This document shows positions 14,411 to 25,554 of a stretch of DNA of 50,594 bases, in pieces; position 1 is the first letter of the stretch, and each line of letters starts with the position of its first letter. The notes under the pieces were generated by a model. It had not been told where the DNA came from, made no database searches, and was given only the letters and a program-made list of their open reading frames with translations. The stretch is from Planctomycetota bacterium. GTDB lineage: Bacteria; Planctomycetota; Phycisphaerae; Sedimentisphaerales; Anaerobacaceae. The position numbers and the translations under genes were made by a program. The DNA is taken from contig JADFMM010000010.1 of assembly GCA_022563885.1 (NCBI GenBank), positions 1-50,594 on the forward strand. Reading direction: 5' to 3'.

Positions 14411-16060
14411 CTAACGGTTCCCATGGAAGATCATGCTGATGAGGTGACTGGCCTGGCCCTTGGTCAGGTTTTCGGGGATGTTCAGTCCCTTGGAGGTCAG
14501 GATCTGGAGCTGCTTTTCGGAGGCCGGTTGCTGCCGCCAGCGGCTGCGTCGATGGACCAGGCCCACGGCATCGGCGCGATGGGTCTGAACGAGCTTTTCG
14601 GCATGGTGGATGGCTTCTTCGAGCGTTTGCCTTTCTTCGCAGGTTTCCTCCCCGGTTTCCTCGACGTCTGCCCTTTGAAAGGTCACTTCCCAGCTGTCCA
14701 TGATGGTGGGAGAGACGGTCAGGTGTTCGCCATCCGCCAGGTTGAGCCGGTACACGCGGGGGCCCGTCTGCGACCAGGCATAGTCACAGGCCCGGTCCAA
14801 TTCCGCAGGTGTCTCCAGATCGAACAGATTGATTTCACGACAGCGGTAGCGTAGGTCATCGAGGGAGGTGGCCAGGTCGGTCCGCACCCAGGGCCGGCGG
14901 TCGTGCACCCACTGGATGGCCCGATGGGCCTCCTGGGTGGTCTTGCCCTGTAGATCGAATTGAGAGGGCAAGCCAAAAAGCGAGGCGAGTTGGATGAGCT
15001 TTTGATCCCGTGTCACATCGACGATGTCGACGATGGTGACATTCTCCTTGCCGGGGTGGAGTCGGGTGCCGCGTCCAATCATCTGCGCGTAGAGGACCAC
15101 GGACTTGGTAGGTCGGGCCAACAGGATCCCCTCGATGGAAGGTTCATCATAGCCTTCGGTAAGGACCAGGCAGTTGGTGAGTACCTGCAACTTGGCCTGC
15201 CGGAACGCCTCGAGCACCCGGCGTCGCTCCTCGGACGGCATGTCACCGGTGACGGCGGCGCAGGCGATGTCGGCCCTGCAAAAGGTATGAGCCAGATCTC
15301 GGGCATGGGCGACGTCGACGCAGAAGCAAAGGGCTTGCCGGCCGCTCAGGTGTTTGCGAAAGCAATCGATCACAACGTCATTACGCTCGGCCACGTTGAC
15401 GGCGTCGGACAACTGAGCGGCGACGAAGTCCCCCATGCGGGACTTGACTTTGGAGAGGTCGATCTCGGTTTCGATGCGGTAGGCCCGCAGGGGACAGAGA
15501 TGCCCGGCGTCGATCATCTCGGGCAGGGTGCGGGAGAAGGCGATTTCCTCGAATATGGTGTCCAAGCCTTGACCGTCGCCCCGCTTGGGCGTGGCCGTAA
15601 AACCGACCAGGAGTTTCTTGGAGTCCTGCTCAAAGAGACCAAAATGGTCCAAGACGCGACGGTAGGTGGCGGCGGTGGCATGGTGGGCTTCGTCCACGAC
15701 GACCAGGTAAAACTCATCGCTCGGCAGGTCCAGCAAACGCTTGGACCCCTTGCGTCCCAGCGTTTGGATACTGGCGATGACGACGTCACATGTATCTTCG
15801 GCATGGCGGCTGCCCTGCTCGATGTGGACCTGGAGATGGGCATTGGCGTCCAACAGCTTCTGCCGCGCCTGTTCCAGCAGTTCTTCGCGATGGGCCAATA
15901 CCAGCATGCGTTTCTTCATCTGAAAGAAGCTGGGGAACTGGGCGAAGATGACGGTCTTACCCGTGCCCGTGGGCAGGCAGATCAACTGACGCCTGATACC
16001 GGCCAGATACCGGTCTTTGATTGCCTGCAGGCACTGCACTTGGTAGTCGCGTAGCTTCAT
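14411..16060 (-). CDS. superfamily II DEAH-box helicase (SSL2/Rad25-like)
   Basis: The 549-residue protein starts MKLRDYQVQCLQAIKDRY (Q-motif-like), then Walker A LPTGTGKTVIFA (motif I), LVLAHREELLEQ (Ia), TLGRKG, DEAH motif VVVDEAHHATAAT (II), GFTATPKRGD (III), CFCVDVAHARDLA (IV), VLTNCLVLTEGYD (V) and YAQMIGRGTRLHPGKEN (VI). It is an ATP-driven nucleic-acid translocase of the type III restriction/XPB-like family. The C-terminal 180 residues include a DUF-like region and a terminal YQILTS-type helical segment (KQLQILTSKGLNIPENLTKG) that recalls DNA-repair helicases. ATG 16060 is chosen as it begins the conserved domain. A frame opening at 16144 would add a Cys-rich 28-residue leader with no homology I recognise. 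A role in repair is likely but not provable here. Confidence 0.85.
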   Translation of the reverse strand: MKLRDYQVQCLQAIKDRYLAGIRRQLICLPTGTGKTVIFAQFPSFFQMKKRMLVLAHREELLEQARQKLLDANAHLQVHIEQGSRHAEDTCDVVIASIQTLGRKGSKRLLDLPSDEFYLVVVDEAHHATAATYRRVLDHFGLFEQDSKKLLVGFTATPKRGDGQGLDTIFEEIAFSRTLPEMIDAGHLCPLRAYRIETEIDLSKVKSRMGDFVAAQLSDAVNVAERNDVVIDCFRKHLSGRQALCFCVDVAHARDLAHTFCRADIACAAVTGDMPSEERRRVLEAFRQAKLQVLTNCLVLTEGYDEPSIEGILLARPTKSVVLYAQMIGRGTRLHPGKENVTIVDIVDVTRDQKLIQLASLFGLPSQFDLQGKTTQEAHRAIQWVHDRRPWVRTDLATSLDDLRYRCREINLFDLETPAELDRACDYAWSQTGPRVYRLNLADGEHLTVSPTIMDSWEVTFQRADVEETGEETCEERQTLEEAIHHAEKLVQTHRADAVGLVHRRSRWRQQPASEKQLQILTSKGLNIPENLTKGQASHLISMIFHGNR

Positions 16061-16189
16061 GGGGTAGGGGTGGCACGCTATCGTGTATCCCTCATTGTTC
16101 AATGGACAAGTGCAGCATTTGTAGAAACCTTGTTTTCTTGACAACCTTCCATGGGTGGTGTTATCTGGTTAGGAAATGAGCCCGAATTG

Positions 16190-16202
16190 CAGGACTGTCC
16201 TG
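16190..16202. promoter_or_regulatory. CAGGAC-T-GTCCTG palindrome upstream of nitroreductase
   Basis: A perfect 6-bp inverted repeat with a 1-bp centre lies 80 bp before the nitroreductase start, in the divergent gap between the helicase and nitroreductase genes. It could be a repressor operator. No matching regulator gene is adjacent. Confidence 0.3.
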
Positions 16203-16281
16203 GTCAAAGAGGACTTGGCCGGGGTGATATCGATAACAAGAGAATATCATGTTAGGCGTCACAGAAATATGGAGAGCAATT

Positions 16282-16899
16282 GTGACTGACAAGAAAGCAT
16301 CGACAGATTATCCAATTCACGAACTTCTTGCGCAACGTTGGAGCCCTTACTGCTTCGAAGACCGGCCGGTTGCGCAGGCCGACCTCCGTTCTTTGTTTGA
16401 GGCGGCTCGCTGGGCAGCGTCCTCCTATAACGAACAGCCTTGGAGCTTTCTTGTTGCGACCAGGGAAAACCCTGAGGAGTTCGCACGACTCCTCTCCTGT
16501 CTCGTAGAGGGAAATCAAGGGTGGGCGAAGGCCGCACCGGTGCTTGTGTTGTGTGTCGTTAGTCTGAGATTCTCGCGGAACAACAAGGACAATCGGGCCG
16601 CCGTTCACGACCTTGGTCTTGCCGCCGGAAATCTGGTGGTCGAGGCGACGGCCCGAGGCCTGTGTGTCCATCAGATGATCGGCATACTTCCCGACAAGGC
16701 GCGTGAGGTATACCAGATACCGGAGCATTCTGAGGCGTGGACGGCCATGGCGATCGGATACAAGGGAGACCCGGCCAAACTTCCAGATGCTCTCAAGGAG
16801 CGCGATCTGACGCCGAGGCAGCGAAAGCCGTTGAGTCAGTTCGTGTTCACCGGCAAGTGGGGACATCCGTCGCCGCTGGTGCAGAAGCGCAAGGCCTAA
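16282..16899 (+). CDS. nitroreductase family protein
   Basis: The 205-residue protein has the FMN-dependent nitroreductase fold: the N-terminal RWSPYCFEDRPV segment (phosphate contact), FEAARWAASSYNEQPWSFLV (FMN ring contact), AVHDLGLAAGNLVVEATARG and AWTAMAIGYKGD near the C-terminus. These enzymes use NAD(P)H to reduce nitroaromatics, quinones or similar acceptors. I prefer GTG 16282, which has GGAGAG 5 nt upstream, over ATG 16249. The latter adds 11 residues without homology. It stands 28 nt ahead of an unknown gene and may be co-transcribed with it. Confidence 0.85.
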   Translation: MTDKKASTDYPIHELLAQRWSPYCFEDRPVAQADLRSLFEAARWAASSYNEQPWSFLVATRENPEEFARLLSCLVEGNQGWAKAAPVLVLCVVSLRFSRNNKDNRAAVHDLGLAAGNLVVEATARGLCVHQMIGILPDKAREVYQIPEHSEAWTAMAIGYKGDPAKLPDALKERDLTPRQRKPLSQFVFTGKWGHPSPLVQKRKA

Positions 16900-16927
16900 C
16901 GACTAACCTGTTGTGCAAGGGGAAACC

Positions 16928-17311
16928 ATGATGAAGCTTAAAGAAATCGTGTCGTGCTACTTAACCAAGACGTATGGTTGTGACAAAACGACCTTTGATG
17001 AAGTCGTCTCTATATTTCACGAGCAAGCGAACACGTTCGAGGCTGATTGGCGCAGATTTACCAAGACCGACGATAAGGTGGTTTTTAAGAAAGGGGCCTC
17101 TGTGGCATTGACATTTGACTACTCTGGGTCAAAACTCGAGGTGCAAGTGATCTTTGAGTATGACCAGGATGAACGTCAATTGAAACTGTCTGTGGGCAAC
17201 TGGGGGTTCCCTTTTGAGCCTCTCATGTCAAAAACAAGGTATCTTGAGTTGCTCGAGAGCATACACAGTTTTATCATCGAAACAGGCAAGGTGGAGGAAA
17301 CAACTGCATAA
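16928..17311 (+). CDS. hypothetical protein
   Basis: The 127-residue product has no recognised domain. It starts MMKLKEIVSCYLTKTYG after a good AAGGGGAAA site, ends in an acidic helix (YLELLESIHSFIIETGKVEE), and has a central beta-rich part (VALTFDYSGSKLEVQVIFEY). There is no signal peptide or membrane segment. It follows the nitroreductase closely on the same strand. The 17312-17528 gap downstream contains only a weak 45-61-codon frame (MKPVFDFSTTKTRNPVLCLW) that I do not call. Confidence 0.6.
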   Translation: MMKLKEIVSCYLTKTYGCDKTTFDEVVSIFHEQANTFEADWRRFTKTDDKVVFKKGASVALTFDYSGSKLEVQVIFEYDQDERQLKLSVGNWGFPFEPLMSKTRYLELLESIHSFIIETGKVEETTA

Positions 17312-17528
17312 CAAAAATGCGGTGGAAGCGGAAGCGTCCCGCTGATTTTACCCATTCGCAGGAACCGGAGTCGAGCATGAAACCAGTTTTTGACTTCTCA
17401 ACGACCAAGACTCGGAACCCCGTACTTTGCTTGTGGATCATCGGATTAACGCTCGGAGACATTTGTGTAGCCATAATTGGCCCTCTCGGCGAGAGTCAAT
17501 AATGGGAGAAAAGAGAAGCACGATCGCT

Positions 17529-20159
17529 TCAGCCCGTGATCTCCGATCGAATCTCGTTGAGCAGATTAATGGCCTCCAGGGGCGTGAGTGTATTGACGTC
17601 GACGGAGGCGAGGCGATCCAGGACGGACTTGTGTTGGCGCACGAAGAGGGTGTCTGCGTCGGGGTCCTGGGTCTTGTGCTTGGCCAGTTGCACGCCCGAG
17701 GCTTCCCGTTGGAAGGTCGACTCCAGGTCCTCGAGGATCTCGTAGGCGCGATCGAGGATGGTCTTGGGCAGACCGGCGAGCTTGGCCACGTGGACACCGT
17801 AGCTCTTGTCGGTGCTGCCGGGTAGGATTCGATGCAAGAAGACCACTTCGTCGGCCCATTCCCTGACCGCGACATTGCAGTTCTTGACGTTCGTGAACAA
17901 CTCGGCCAGCTCGGTGAGTTCGTGATAGTGGGTGGCGAAGAGCGTGCGACATTTTATCTCGGTGGCGATGTGTTCGGTGATGGCCCAGGCGATGGACAGC
18001 CCGTCATAGGTACTGGTGCCGCGTCCCACTTCGTCTAGAATGACGAGGGAACGATCGGTGGCATTGTTGATGATGTCGGCGGTTTCGGTCATCTCCACCA
18101 TGAAGGTCGATTGGCCCCGTGACAATTCGTCGGAGGCGCCGACGCGGGTGAAGATGCGGTCGACCAGGCCGATGGAGGCCTCTTGGGCCGGGATGAATGA
18201 TCCGGTCTGGGCCATCAGGACCAGCAGGGCGGTCTGACGGATGTAGGTGCTCTTGCCGCTCATGTTGGGTCCGGTGATGATCAAGATGTCCCCCTTGCCG
18301 TCGCCGAGTTCGACCTCGTTGGAGACGAATTCCGAGCCCAACATCTCGGCCAAGACCGGATGCTTGCCCTCGTTGATGATGAGTTGGCGATCATTGGTGA
18401 CGGTGGGACAGACGTAGTGACGGCGCTGGGCGATGAAGGCCAGGGCCGCCAGGCAGTCGATCTGGGCCACGGTGTCCGCGAGTTTTTGCAGCCGCTCCAC
18501 GTAGGCACAGGTCCGGCTGCGGAGATCCTCGAAGAGATTGAGTTCCAGGGCGAGGGCCTTCTCTTCGGCGCCAAGCACCTCCGTCTCATACTTCTTGAGC
18601 CGGTCGGTGATGTAGCGTTCGGCATTTTTGATGGTCTGCTTGCGCACGTAGTCGGGCGGGACACGGTCGGCATAGGCACGACCGATTTCGATGTAATAGC
18701 CGAAGACCTTGTTGAAACCGATCTTCAGGTGGGCGATACCGGTCCGCTCCATCTGTTCCTGTTGGTACTGAGTGAGCCAGGACTTGCCGTCCTTGGAGAT
18801 GGAACGTAGGTGATCGAGTTTCTCGGAAAAGCCGGCACGCATGACGCCACCGTCGCGCAGGTGGGTCGGACAGTCGGGATCGAGGGCCGATTCCAGCAGG
18901 TCTGCCAGTTCGTCCATGCTGTCACTCCGGGCGGTCAGGTGGACCAGCAAGTCACTGCCGAAGGACTTGAGGAGGTCGCGAATCTGGGGAATCCTATGCA
19001 GGGTGCCCACCAGGGCGAGGAGGTCTCGAGGCGAGGCACGAAAGGTGCTGACTCGGGCGGCAATCCTCTCAGTGTCCGCGACGTTGCCCAGCAGTTTTCG
19101 TAGTTCCGTCAACTCGCTGTCACTGGCCTTGAGCTGGTGGACACTCTCTTGCCGCCGCTGAATGGCGGCCACGTCACAGAGGGGCATGCAGAGCCAATAG
19201 CGGAACATGCGGCCTCCCATGCTGGTGGCCGTCGCGTCCAAACAGTCGAGCAGGGAACCCTTGCGCGAGGCCCCGCGCAGGGTCTGCAGGACTTCGAGAC
19301 TCCGGAGACTGGTCGGATCGATCTGCAGGAAGTTGCACTGGGTAACCTTGCGCAGGCGCTGGATATGGCCCAGGGCTGTTTTTTGAGTTTCGGCCAGGTA
19401 TTCCAGGATGGCGCCGGCCGCGACGATCCCGCCGGCGTCGGCATCGGTGATGCCAAAGCCCTCTAAGGTGGTGGTACCGAAGTGTTTGAGCAGACGCTGT
19501 CGCGCCTGGTAGGGATCAAAGTACCAACCGGGCCGCTCGGTGATGACCGCCTGGGTGCGTTGGGTGATTTGCTGGATCAGTTGCTTGGTTTCGGCTTCGA
19601 AGAGTTCTCCGCGGCTGTCCGCCAGCAGGCACTCCTTGATGTTGAGTCGCACGAGTTCGTCGAGCAGTCGGTCCTCGGGGACTTGTTGAACAAAGAAATG
19701 TCCCGTGGAGATGTCCACCCAACTGAGTGCGGCCTTGTTCTTGGCGTCCAGGCTGATGGCGCAGAGGAAATTGTCCTCTTTGGCCTCCAGGAGCATGTCG
19801 TCCGTGAGCGTTCCCGGCGTGACCACACGCACGACATCGCGTTTGACCACGCCTATGGCCTTCTTGGGATCCTCGACTTGTTCGCACACGGCGACCTTGA
19901 AGCCTGCCTGGATCATCTTCTTGAGGTAACCGTCAATGGCGTGGTAGGGCAGGCCCGCCAATGGAATGGGGGTGTCGCCCGATTTGCCGCGGCTGGTCAG
20001 CGTGAGGCCTAGGACCCGGGAACAGGTCTTGGCGTCTTCGTAGAACGTCTCGTAGAAATCCCCCATCCTGAAGAAGAGAATGGCATCGGGGTACTTCTCC
20101 TTGAAATGAAAGAACTGCTTCATGGCAGGAGTTACGGTCGCGCCTTCTTTGGAAGTCAT
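17529..20159 (-). CDS. mutS: DNA mismatch repair protein MutS
   Basis: The 876-residue protein has the full MutS layout. The N-terminal mismatch-binding domain contains the Phe-x-Glu-type motif in FFRMGDFYETFYEDA (residues 28-42) and GLTLTSRGKSGDTPIPLAGL. The core/clamp follows (LRSISKDGKSWLTQYQ; IGFNKVFGYYIEI). The C-terminal ABC ATPase has GPNMSGKSTYIRQTALLVLM, the signature FMVEMTETADIINNAT, Walker B LVILDEVGRGTSTYDGLS and the switch FATHYHELTEL. It recognises replication mismatches. The start ATG 20159 is 9 nt after the stop of the upstream MnmE-like gene, so it is the last gene of the obg-coaX-mnmE-like-mutS operon. Length is normal for MutS1; mutL is not in the window. Confidence 0.97.
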   Translation of the reverse strand: MTSKEGATVTPAMKQFFHFKEKYPDAILFFRMGDFYETFYEDAKTCSRVLGLTLTSRGKSGDTPIPLAGLPYHAIDGYLKKMIQAGFKVAVCEQVEDPKKAIGVVKRDVVRVVTPGTLTDDMLLEAKEDNFLCAISLDAKNKAALSWVDISTGHFFVQQVPEDRLLDELVRLNIKECLLADSRGELFEAETKQLIQQITQRTQAVITERPGWYFDPYQARQRLLKHFGTTTLEGFGITDADAGGIVAAGAILEYLAETQKTALGHIQRLRKVTQCNFLQIDPTSLRSLEVLQTLRGASRKGSLLDCLDATATSMGGRMFRYWLCMPLCDVAAIQRRQESVHQLKASDSELTELRKLLGNVADTERIAARVSTFRASPRDLLALVGTLHRIPQIRDLLKSFGSDLLVHLTARSDSMDELADLLESALDPDCPTHLRDGGVMRAGFSEKLDHLRSISKDGKSWLTQYQQEQMERTGIAHLKIGFNKVFGYYIEIGRAYADRVPPDYVRKQTIKNAERYITDRLKKYETEVLGAEEKALALELNLFEDLRSRTCAYVERLQKLADTVAQIDCLAALAFIAQRRHYVCPTVTNDRQLIINEGKHPVLAEMLGSEFVSNEVELGDGKGDILIITGPNMSGKSTYIRQTALLVLMAQTGSFIPAQEASIGLVDRIFTRVGASDELSRGQSTFMVEMTETADIINNATDRSLVILDEVGRGTSTYDGLSIAWAITEHIATEIKCRTLFATHYHELTELAELFTNVKNCNVAVREWADEVVFLHRILPGSTDKSYGVHVAKLAGLPKTILDRAYEILEDLESTFQREASGVQLAKHKTQDPDADTLFVRQHKSVLDRLASVDVNTLTPLEAINLLNEIRSEITG

Positions 20160-20168
20160 AGCGGGCGA

Positions 20169-21387
20169 TTATAAGGGTCCCAAGGTGGGTCGTAAACGAT
20201 CTCCTCCATCGTCACCTCCATCCCAACCCAGGCGTCTGATCAATTCTTCCGCCTCGTCTGAGGACTCGGCCGACTGCAGTTGTAGGAGAAGCGCCTCCTG
20301 ACGCTCGGTGAAGCAGACGGCTGTTTTTGCATCTATGCCCTTGACACCCAACTCGGCTTCTATGTTGGCGATCAGCGCAGCGACACCTTCATTATTGCGG
20401 GCACTCACGGGAATGCCGCCGCGCAGTTCGCAGGGAAGTTTGCCTCTGTCAAGCCGCGGCGGCAGGTCGCTCTTGTTAAAGACCGGGAGGAGAGGCCGTT
20501 GCCCAATGGTTTCCAGCAGACTCGGATGGATCTTGACGCTGCTGCGGCTGTTGTCAAGGACCAGCAGGACCAGATCGGCTCGTTTCAGGACCGCCAGAGT
20601 CTGCTCCTGGGCCTGTCGATCAATGGCATGATCGATGATCTCGGGGTCCAGGCCCGCGGTGTCGATGACGGTGACATAGAGAGATCCCAGGTGACAGGGT
20701 GATTCGATCCAGTCGCGGGTCGTGCCCTGTACGTCGGTGACGACCGCCGCGTCCTGACCACAGAGGCAATTCAGCAGCGTGCTCTTACCCGAATTGGGCG
20801 GACCGGCCAAGACCACCGTGCAACCGTGGATCAGGTATTTGACGGGCAGGCGTTGGGCCAACAGTTCCCGACATTCCCCTTGCAGCGCGGGGAGATCGTC
20901 CCGTGCGCGACGCTCCTGCCATGAGGTGATCTTCCGGGATAGTCCCCCCTCGATCTGGTGGTGCAAGAGGCGCGTCCCCAGCAGCGTCATGGCCCGGGGC
21001 AAGATCAGCTTCGCTTCAATGGCGATGGCCGAAAGTCTTCCTCGGTCCATCCAAAGATCGGTCAAGAGTTGTTCTGCAGGCAAGAGGGTCGCCCCGCGTC
21101 TTTGCAGAAGCTCCATGATCTGTTCGACAATCAAAGGGTTTCCATGACAGTGGATGGCGAAGAGGTTGCGATCTTCGCAGCCAACGGTGACCTGATCGAT
21201 GGACTGCCCGTCGTCGTGAATCGTCCCCAACAAGATGCTGCCGGGATCTAGGGTCGCTGGCTGGGAAGAGACTGATCTGAAGACCGAATGGATGAGCTGC
21301 GCTGCGTGGGAACCGTACAGTTGTAGGGTGGCGAGGGCGGCAGTACCCTTTCCGGTGAGGACGGCGGCTCGGGTTTCAGACACACTC

Positions 21388-21395
<8 letters not shown>
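20169..21395 (-). CDS. MnmE/TrmE-like GTPase lacking the C-terminal Cys motif
   Basis: The 408-residue protein has an N-terminal TrmE-like domain (divergent: TRAAVLTGKGTAALATLQLY and the helix-bundle segment FAIHCHGNPLIVEQIMELLQ) followed by an MnmE-type G domain. The G motifs are G1 AGPPNSGKSTLLNCL, G2 GTTRDWIE, G3 DTAGLDPE and G4 FNKSDLP. MnmE together with MnmG modifies the wobble uridine of tRNAs, and nearly all MnmE proteins end in a C-[ILV]-GK motif needed for that reaction. This protein instead ends RRLGWDGGDD...LGPL and is shorter than the usual ~450 residues. It is thus an MnmE-like paralog of uncertain activity. It overlaps coaX by 8 nt and precedes mutS by 9 nt. Confidence 0.8.
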
Positions 21396-23494
<2,099 letters not shown>

Positions 23495-23602
23495 GCCTAA
23501 ACCTCTAATGTCAATTAAGCTGAATATTGCGGTACGGTTACCTAAGTGTAGAGACAGGGCGGGCGTCCGTCCAGTGGAAATCCGAGACACAGAGCCTAGA
23601 GC

Positions 23603-24391
23603 CTAGCCTGCCTGCAGCAGGCGTTTCATTTCTTCGAGCAGAATGGTCCCATGGATTGAGATTTTGAACGTCCCGTCGGCTTCGATGAAAATGGCCCCCG
23701 GCACGAGCGTGTTTGTGCTGTAAGGTGCCGGCATTCCTTGGCCCTCCGCCGCCACGATGGGATAGTTGATCCCCAGTGCTCGCTTCAGGGTCTTTTTGAC
23801 CTGCTCCTGTCCGTCAAACGAGATGCCCAGGACGACCAATTCTTCCGGCGGCATGGCCGCGCGTAATTCGGCAAAGGTTTTTAACCCACTGACCGAGGGG
23901 GTAAATGAAGGGGCCCAAAGTGCGATCACGACCTGTTTCCCCATGAAATCGGCCAGCGTGTGTCGCTTGCCGTCGATGTCGACGACGGAGAAGTCTGGTG
24001 CGGCCCCGCCAAACCAGGCCTCATGGGCCTCCACGGGCATCCAGTCCTGAGCGCTGCGGACGACATCCTGCAACTTGATGGTGTTGCTTTTGTCAGGATT
24101 GAGGAGTTTCCCCATGGCCTGTCTGAAGGGGTTGGCTCTGGTAGGTGGTGCATTCTCTGTTTCAGCGGCGAGAGTCGTCGTTGGATTCGCCTGGCTTGGG
24201 GTCTCACCGGCGGTGCTCCGGCCCTGATCGGCGACTTGAATGGGCGCTTCCGCCCCATCCCCCACCTCGTCTGACGCGTCTCTGTTCATGAGGTCGGGGG
24301 CGAGGGAGATCACTACGATCAATAGGAGTCCGACACCCAGTGCGATGGTGACAAGGTAAGCCGTGCTGTTGCTTTTAGTCGTCTGTTTCAT
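23603..24391 (-). CDS. membrane-anchored thioredoxin-fold (AhpC/TlpA-like) protein without cysteines
   Basis: The 262-residue protein has an N-terminal membrane segment (AYLVTIALGVGLLLIVVISL, residues about 11-30), a Ser/Thr/Pro-rich linker, and a C-terminal redoxin fold (PDFSVVDIDGKRHTLADFMG, VVIALWAPSFTPS, LVVLGISFDGQEQVKKTLKR, then the cis-Pro strand PGAIFIEADGTF). The WCxxC position reads WAPSFTPS, and the mature protein contains no cysteine at all, so thiol redox chemistry is impossible. It may be a structural or chaperone-like domain. ATG 24391 has AGGGGAT upstream; an ATG 18 nt earlier is less favoured. It stands apart from rpmA by 108 bp. Confidence 0.75.
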   Translation of the reverse strand: MKQTTKSNSTAYLVTIALGVGLLLIVVISLAPDLMNRDASDEVGDGAEAPIQVADQGRSTAGETPSQANPTTTLAAETENAPPTRANPFRQAMGKLLNPDKSNTIKLQDVVRSAQDWMPVEAHEAWFGGAAPDFSVVDIDGKRHTLADFMGKQVVIALWAPSFTPSVSGLKTFAELRAAMPPEELVVLGISFDGQEQVKKTLKRALGINYPIVAAEGQGMPAPYSTNTLVPGAIFIEADGTFKISIHGTILLEEMKRLLQAG

Positions 24392-24751
24392 TTTGCAGAT
24401 CCCCTGCACTTTTTTTAGAAGGATGTCCTAAAGATACGACTATACAGCCCCCTATCAGGCCCGTAAAGCCCATTTCCGCTCTTTTTTTGAGTTCCTTTTG
24501 CGCGTCCGAGAATCGTGCAGCGCGACACGCTGATGGCGCCGTCGACTCCGTAGCGAGGGTACTTTTCTCAAAAAAGGGCGAAAGACGGGTATGGGATGTC
24601 CAGGGTAAATGGGTTGTGATTATTTGGATGCCGCCACGCCGGCGCAGATACGCCGGGCATGGAGTCTGCCTATCGTTTCAGACCAATCTCTGCTACGATG
24701 CGTGGTAACGTCCCTACGGTAGTTTGTTGCCGTGAAATGGCCCGATGTCCT

Positions 24752-25123
24752 ATGAAACGCTTCATATTTCAAAAAAAACAAAGATTGGTCAAAAACCATC
24801 AGTTCAAGGCCGTGCTCGGTCAGAGACGCAGGCGCTCCGATGGCCTCTTGGTGCTCTACATGGGTGAAAACGAATTGGGCTTGTCCCGGTTTGGGGTCTC
24901 AGTGGGTCGGTCCTGTGGTTCCGCCGTGACGCGGAATAGATTAAAGCGACTGCTCCGGGAGGCATGTCGGCAAACACAGCACGAAATTCCCCGCAACACC
25001 GACTACTTGCTAATGATGTCGCCCCGATGGTCGAAACAGATCATTGAAACGACCGGCCGGTTGGGGATCCATCAGATATGCCGGTCCTTCCTGGCCCTTG
25101 TCCGGGCGAACCGGCGCCCATGA
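24752..25123 (+). CDS. rnpA: ribonuclease P protein component
   Basis: The 123-residue basic protein has the RnpA features: MKRFIFQKKQRLVKNHQFKA at the N-terminus, RFGVSVGRSCGSAVTRNRLK with the RNR motif, then LKRLLREACRQTQHEIP and a DYLLMMSPR strand. It binds the catalytic RNA that matures tRNA 5' ends. An in-frame ATG at 24737 would add five residues (MARCP). In most bacteria rpmH precedes and yidC follows; neither is here. Its stop (25123) abuts a MITE-like inverted-repeat element. The 24410-24751 gap upstream holds no convincing gene. Confidence 0.85.
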   Translation: MKRFIFQKKQRLVKNHQFKAVLGQRRRRSDGLLVLYMGENELGLSRFGVSVGRSCGSAVTRNRLKRLLREACRQTQHEIPRNTDYLLMMSPRWSKQIIETTGRLGIHQICRSFLALVRANRRP

Positions 25124-25127
25124 GTGA

Positions 25128-25275
25128 AGGCTCTGTCTGAAAACTCGATCTGATAGCGGCCCTTTTTTGGCCTGGCTGCATCGACGATAAACCAATATCG
25201 TCTTCTTCGCCGTTTTTGCCAGGCACGAAGCATTGCTCGCTCTCGGGCCGACGATGGAGTTTTCAGAAAGAGCCT
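25128..25275. mobile_element. MITE-like element with 19-bp terminal inverted repeats
   Basis: Ends are AGGCTCTGTCTGAAAACTC (25128-25146) and GAGTTTTCAGAAAGAGCCT (25257-25275), reverse complements at 18 of 19 positions. The 148-bp element has no coding capacity. Its interior contains palindromic pieces. No clear target duplication is seen. The ends resemble those of small non-autonomous transposon derivatives. It lies between rnpA and the MerR gene. Confidence 0.65.
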
Positions 25276-25293
25276 AGTATGTGAGAGATTGGT

Positions 25294-25554
25294 TTGGCAA
25301 CTGAAGACCACCTGGTGTCCATAGGGGAAGCGGCAAAACGGGCCGACGTCTCGCGTCAGTCCTTGCAGTACTATATTATGGTCGGGCTCGTCGACCCGAC
25401 GCATGTCAGGTCGACAGGGAGACGCATGTTTGACAAGAAAGCCATTGACCGAATCAAACTGATCAAACGGCTCAATCAGAGCGGGTATCCTCTCCGCGCC
25501 ATCCGGGAGTTGTTCATAGAAGGACGAAAGGCGGGAGGCCGCGAGCATGAGTGA
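25294..25554 (+). CDS. small MerR-family HTH regulator
   Basis: The 86-residue protein is essentially a MerR DNA-binding domain: VSIGEAAKRADVSRQSLQYY (helix-turn-helix), VGLVDPTHVRSTGRRMFDKK (wing), AIDRIKLIKRLNQSGYPLRA. It lacks the long dimerisation helix and ligand domain of classical MerR proteins. TTG 25294 is assumed as start, because the domain begins almost at once; a GTG a few codons in is possible. It overlaps the MCE gene by 8 nt, so it probably regulates or is co-expressed with that gene. Confidence 0.8.
   Translation: MATEDHLVSIGEAAKRADVSRQSLQYYIMVGLVDPTHVRSTGRRMFDKKAIDRIKLIKRLNQSGYPLRAIRELFIEGRKAGGREHE

Noticed and set aside
14960-16054. 364-codon plus-strand frame
   Set aside because: It is antisense to the DEAH helicase and has shadow-type composition (Gly/Val/Asp-rich).
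17317-17502. Small frame of 61 codons between the hypothetical gene and mutS
   Set aside because: There is no ribosome binding site at its start, no homology I recognise, and its composition resembles intergenic DNA.
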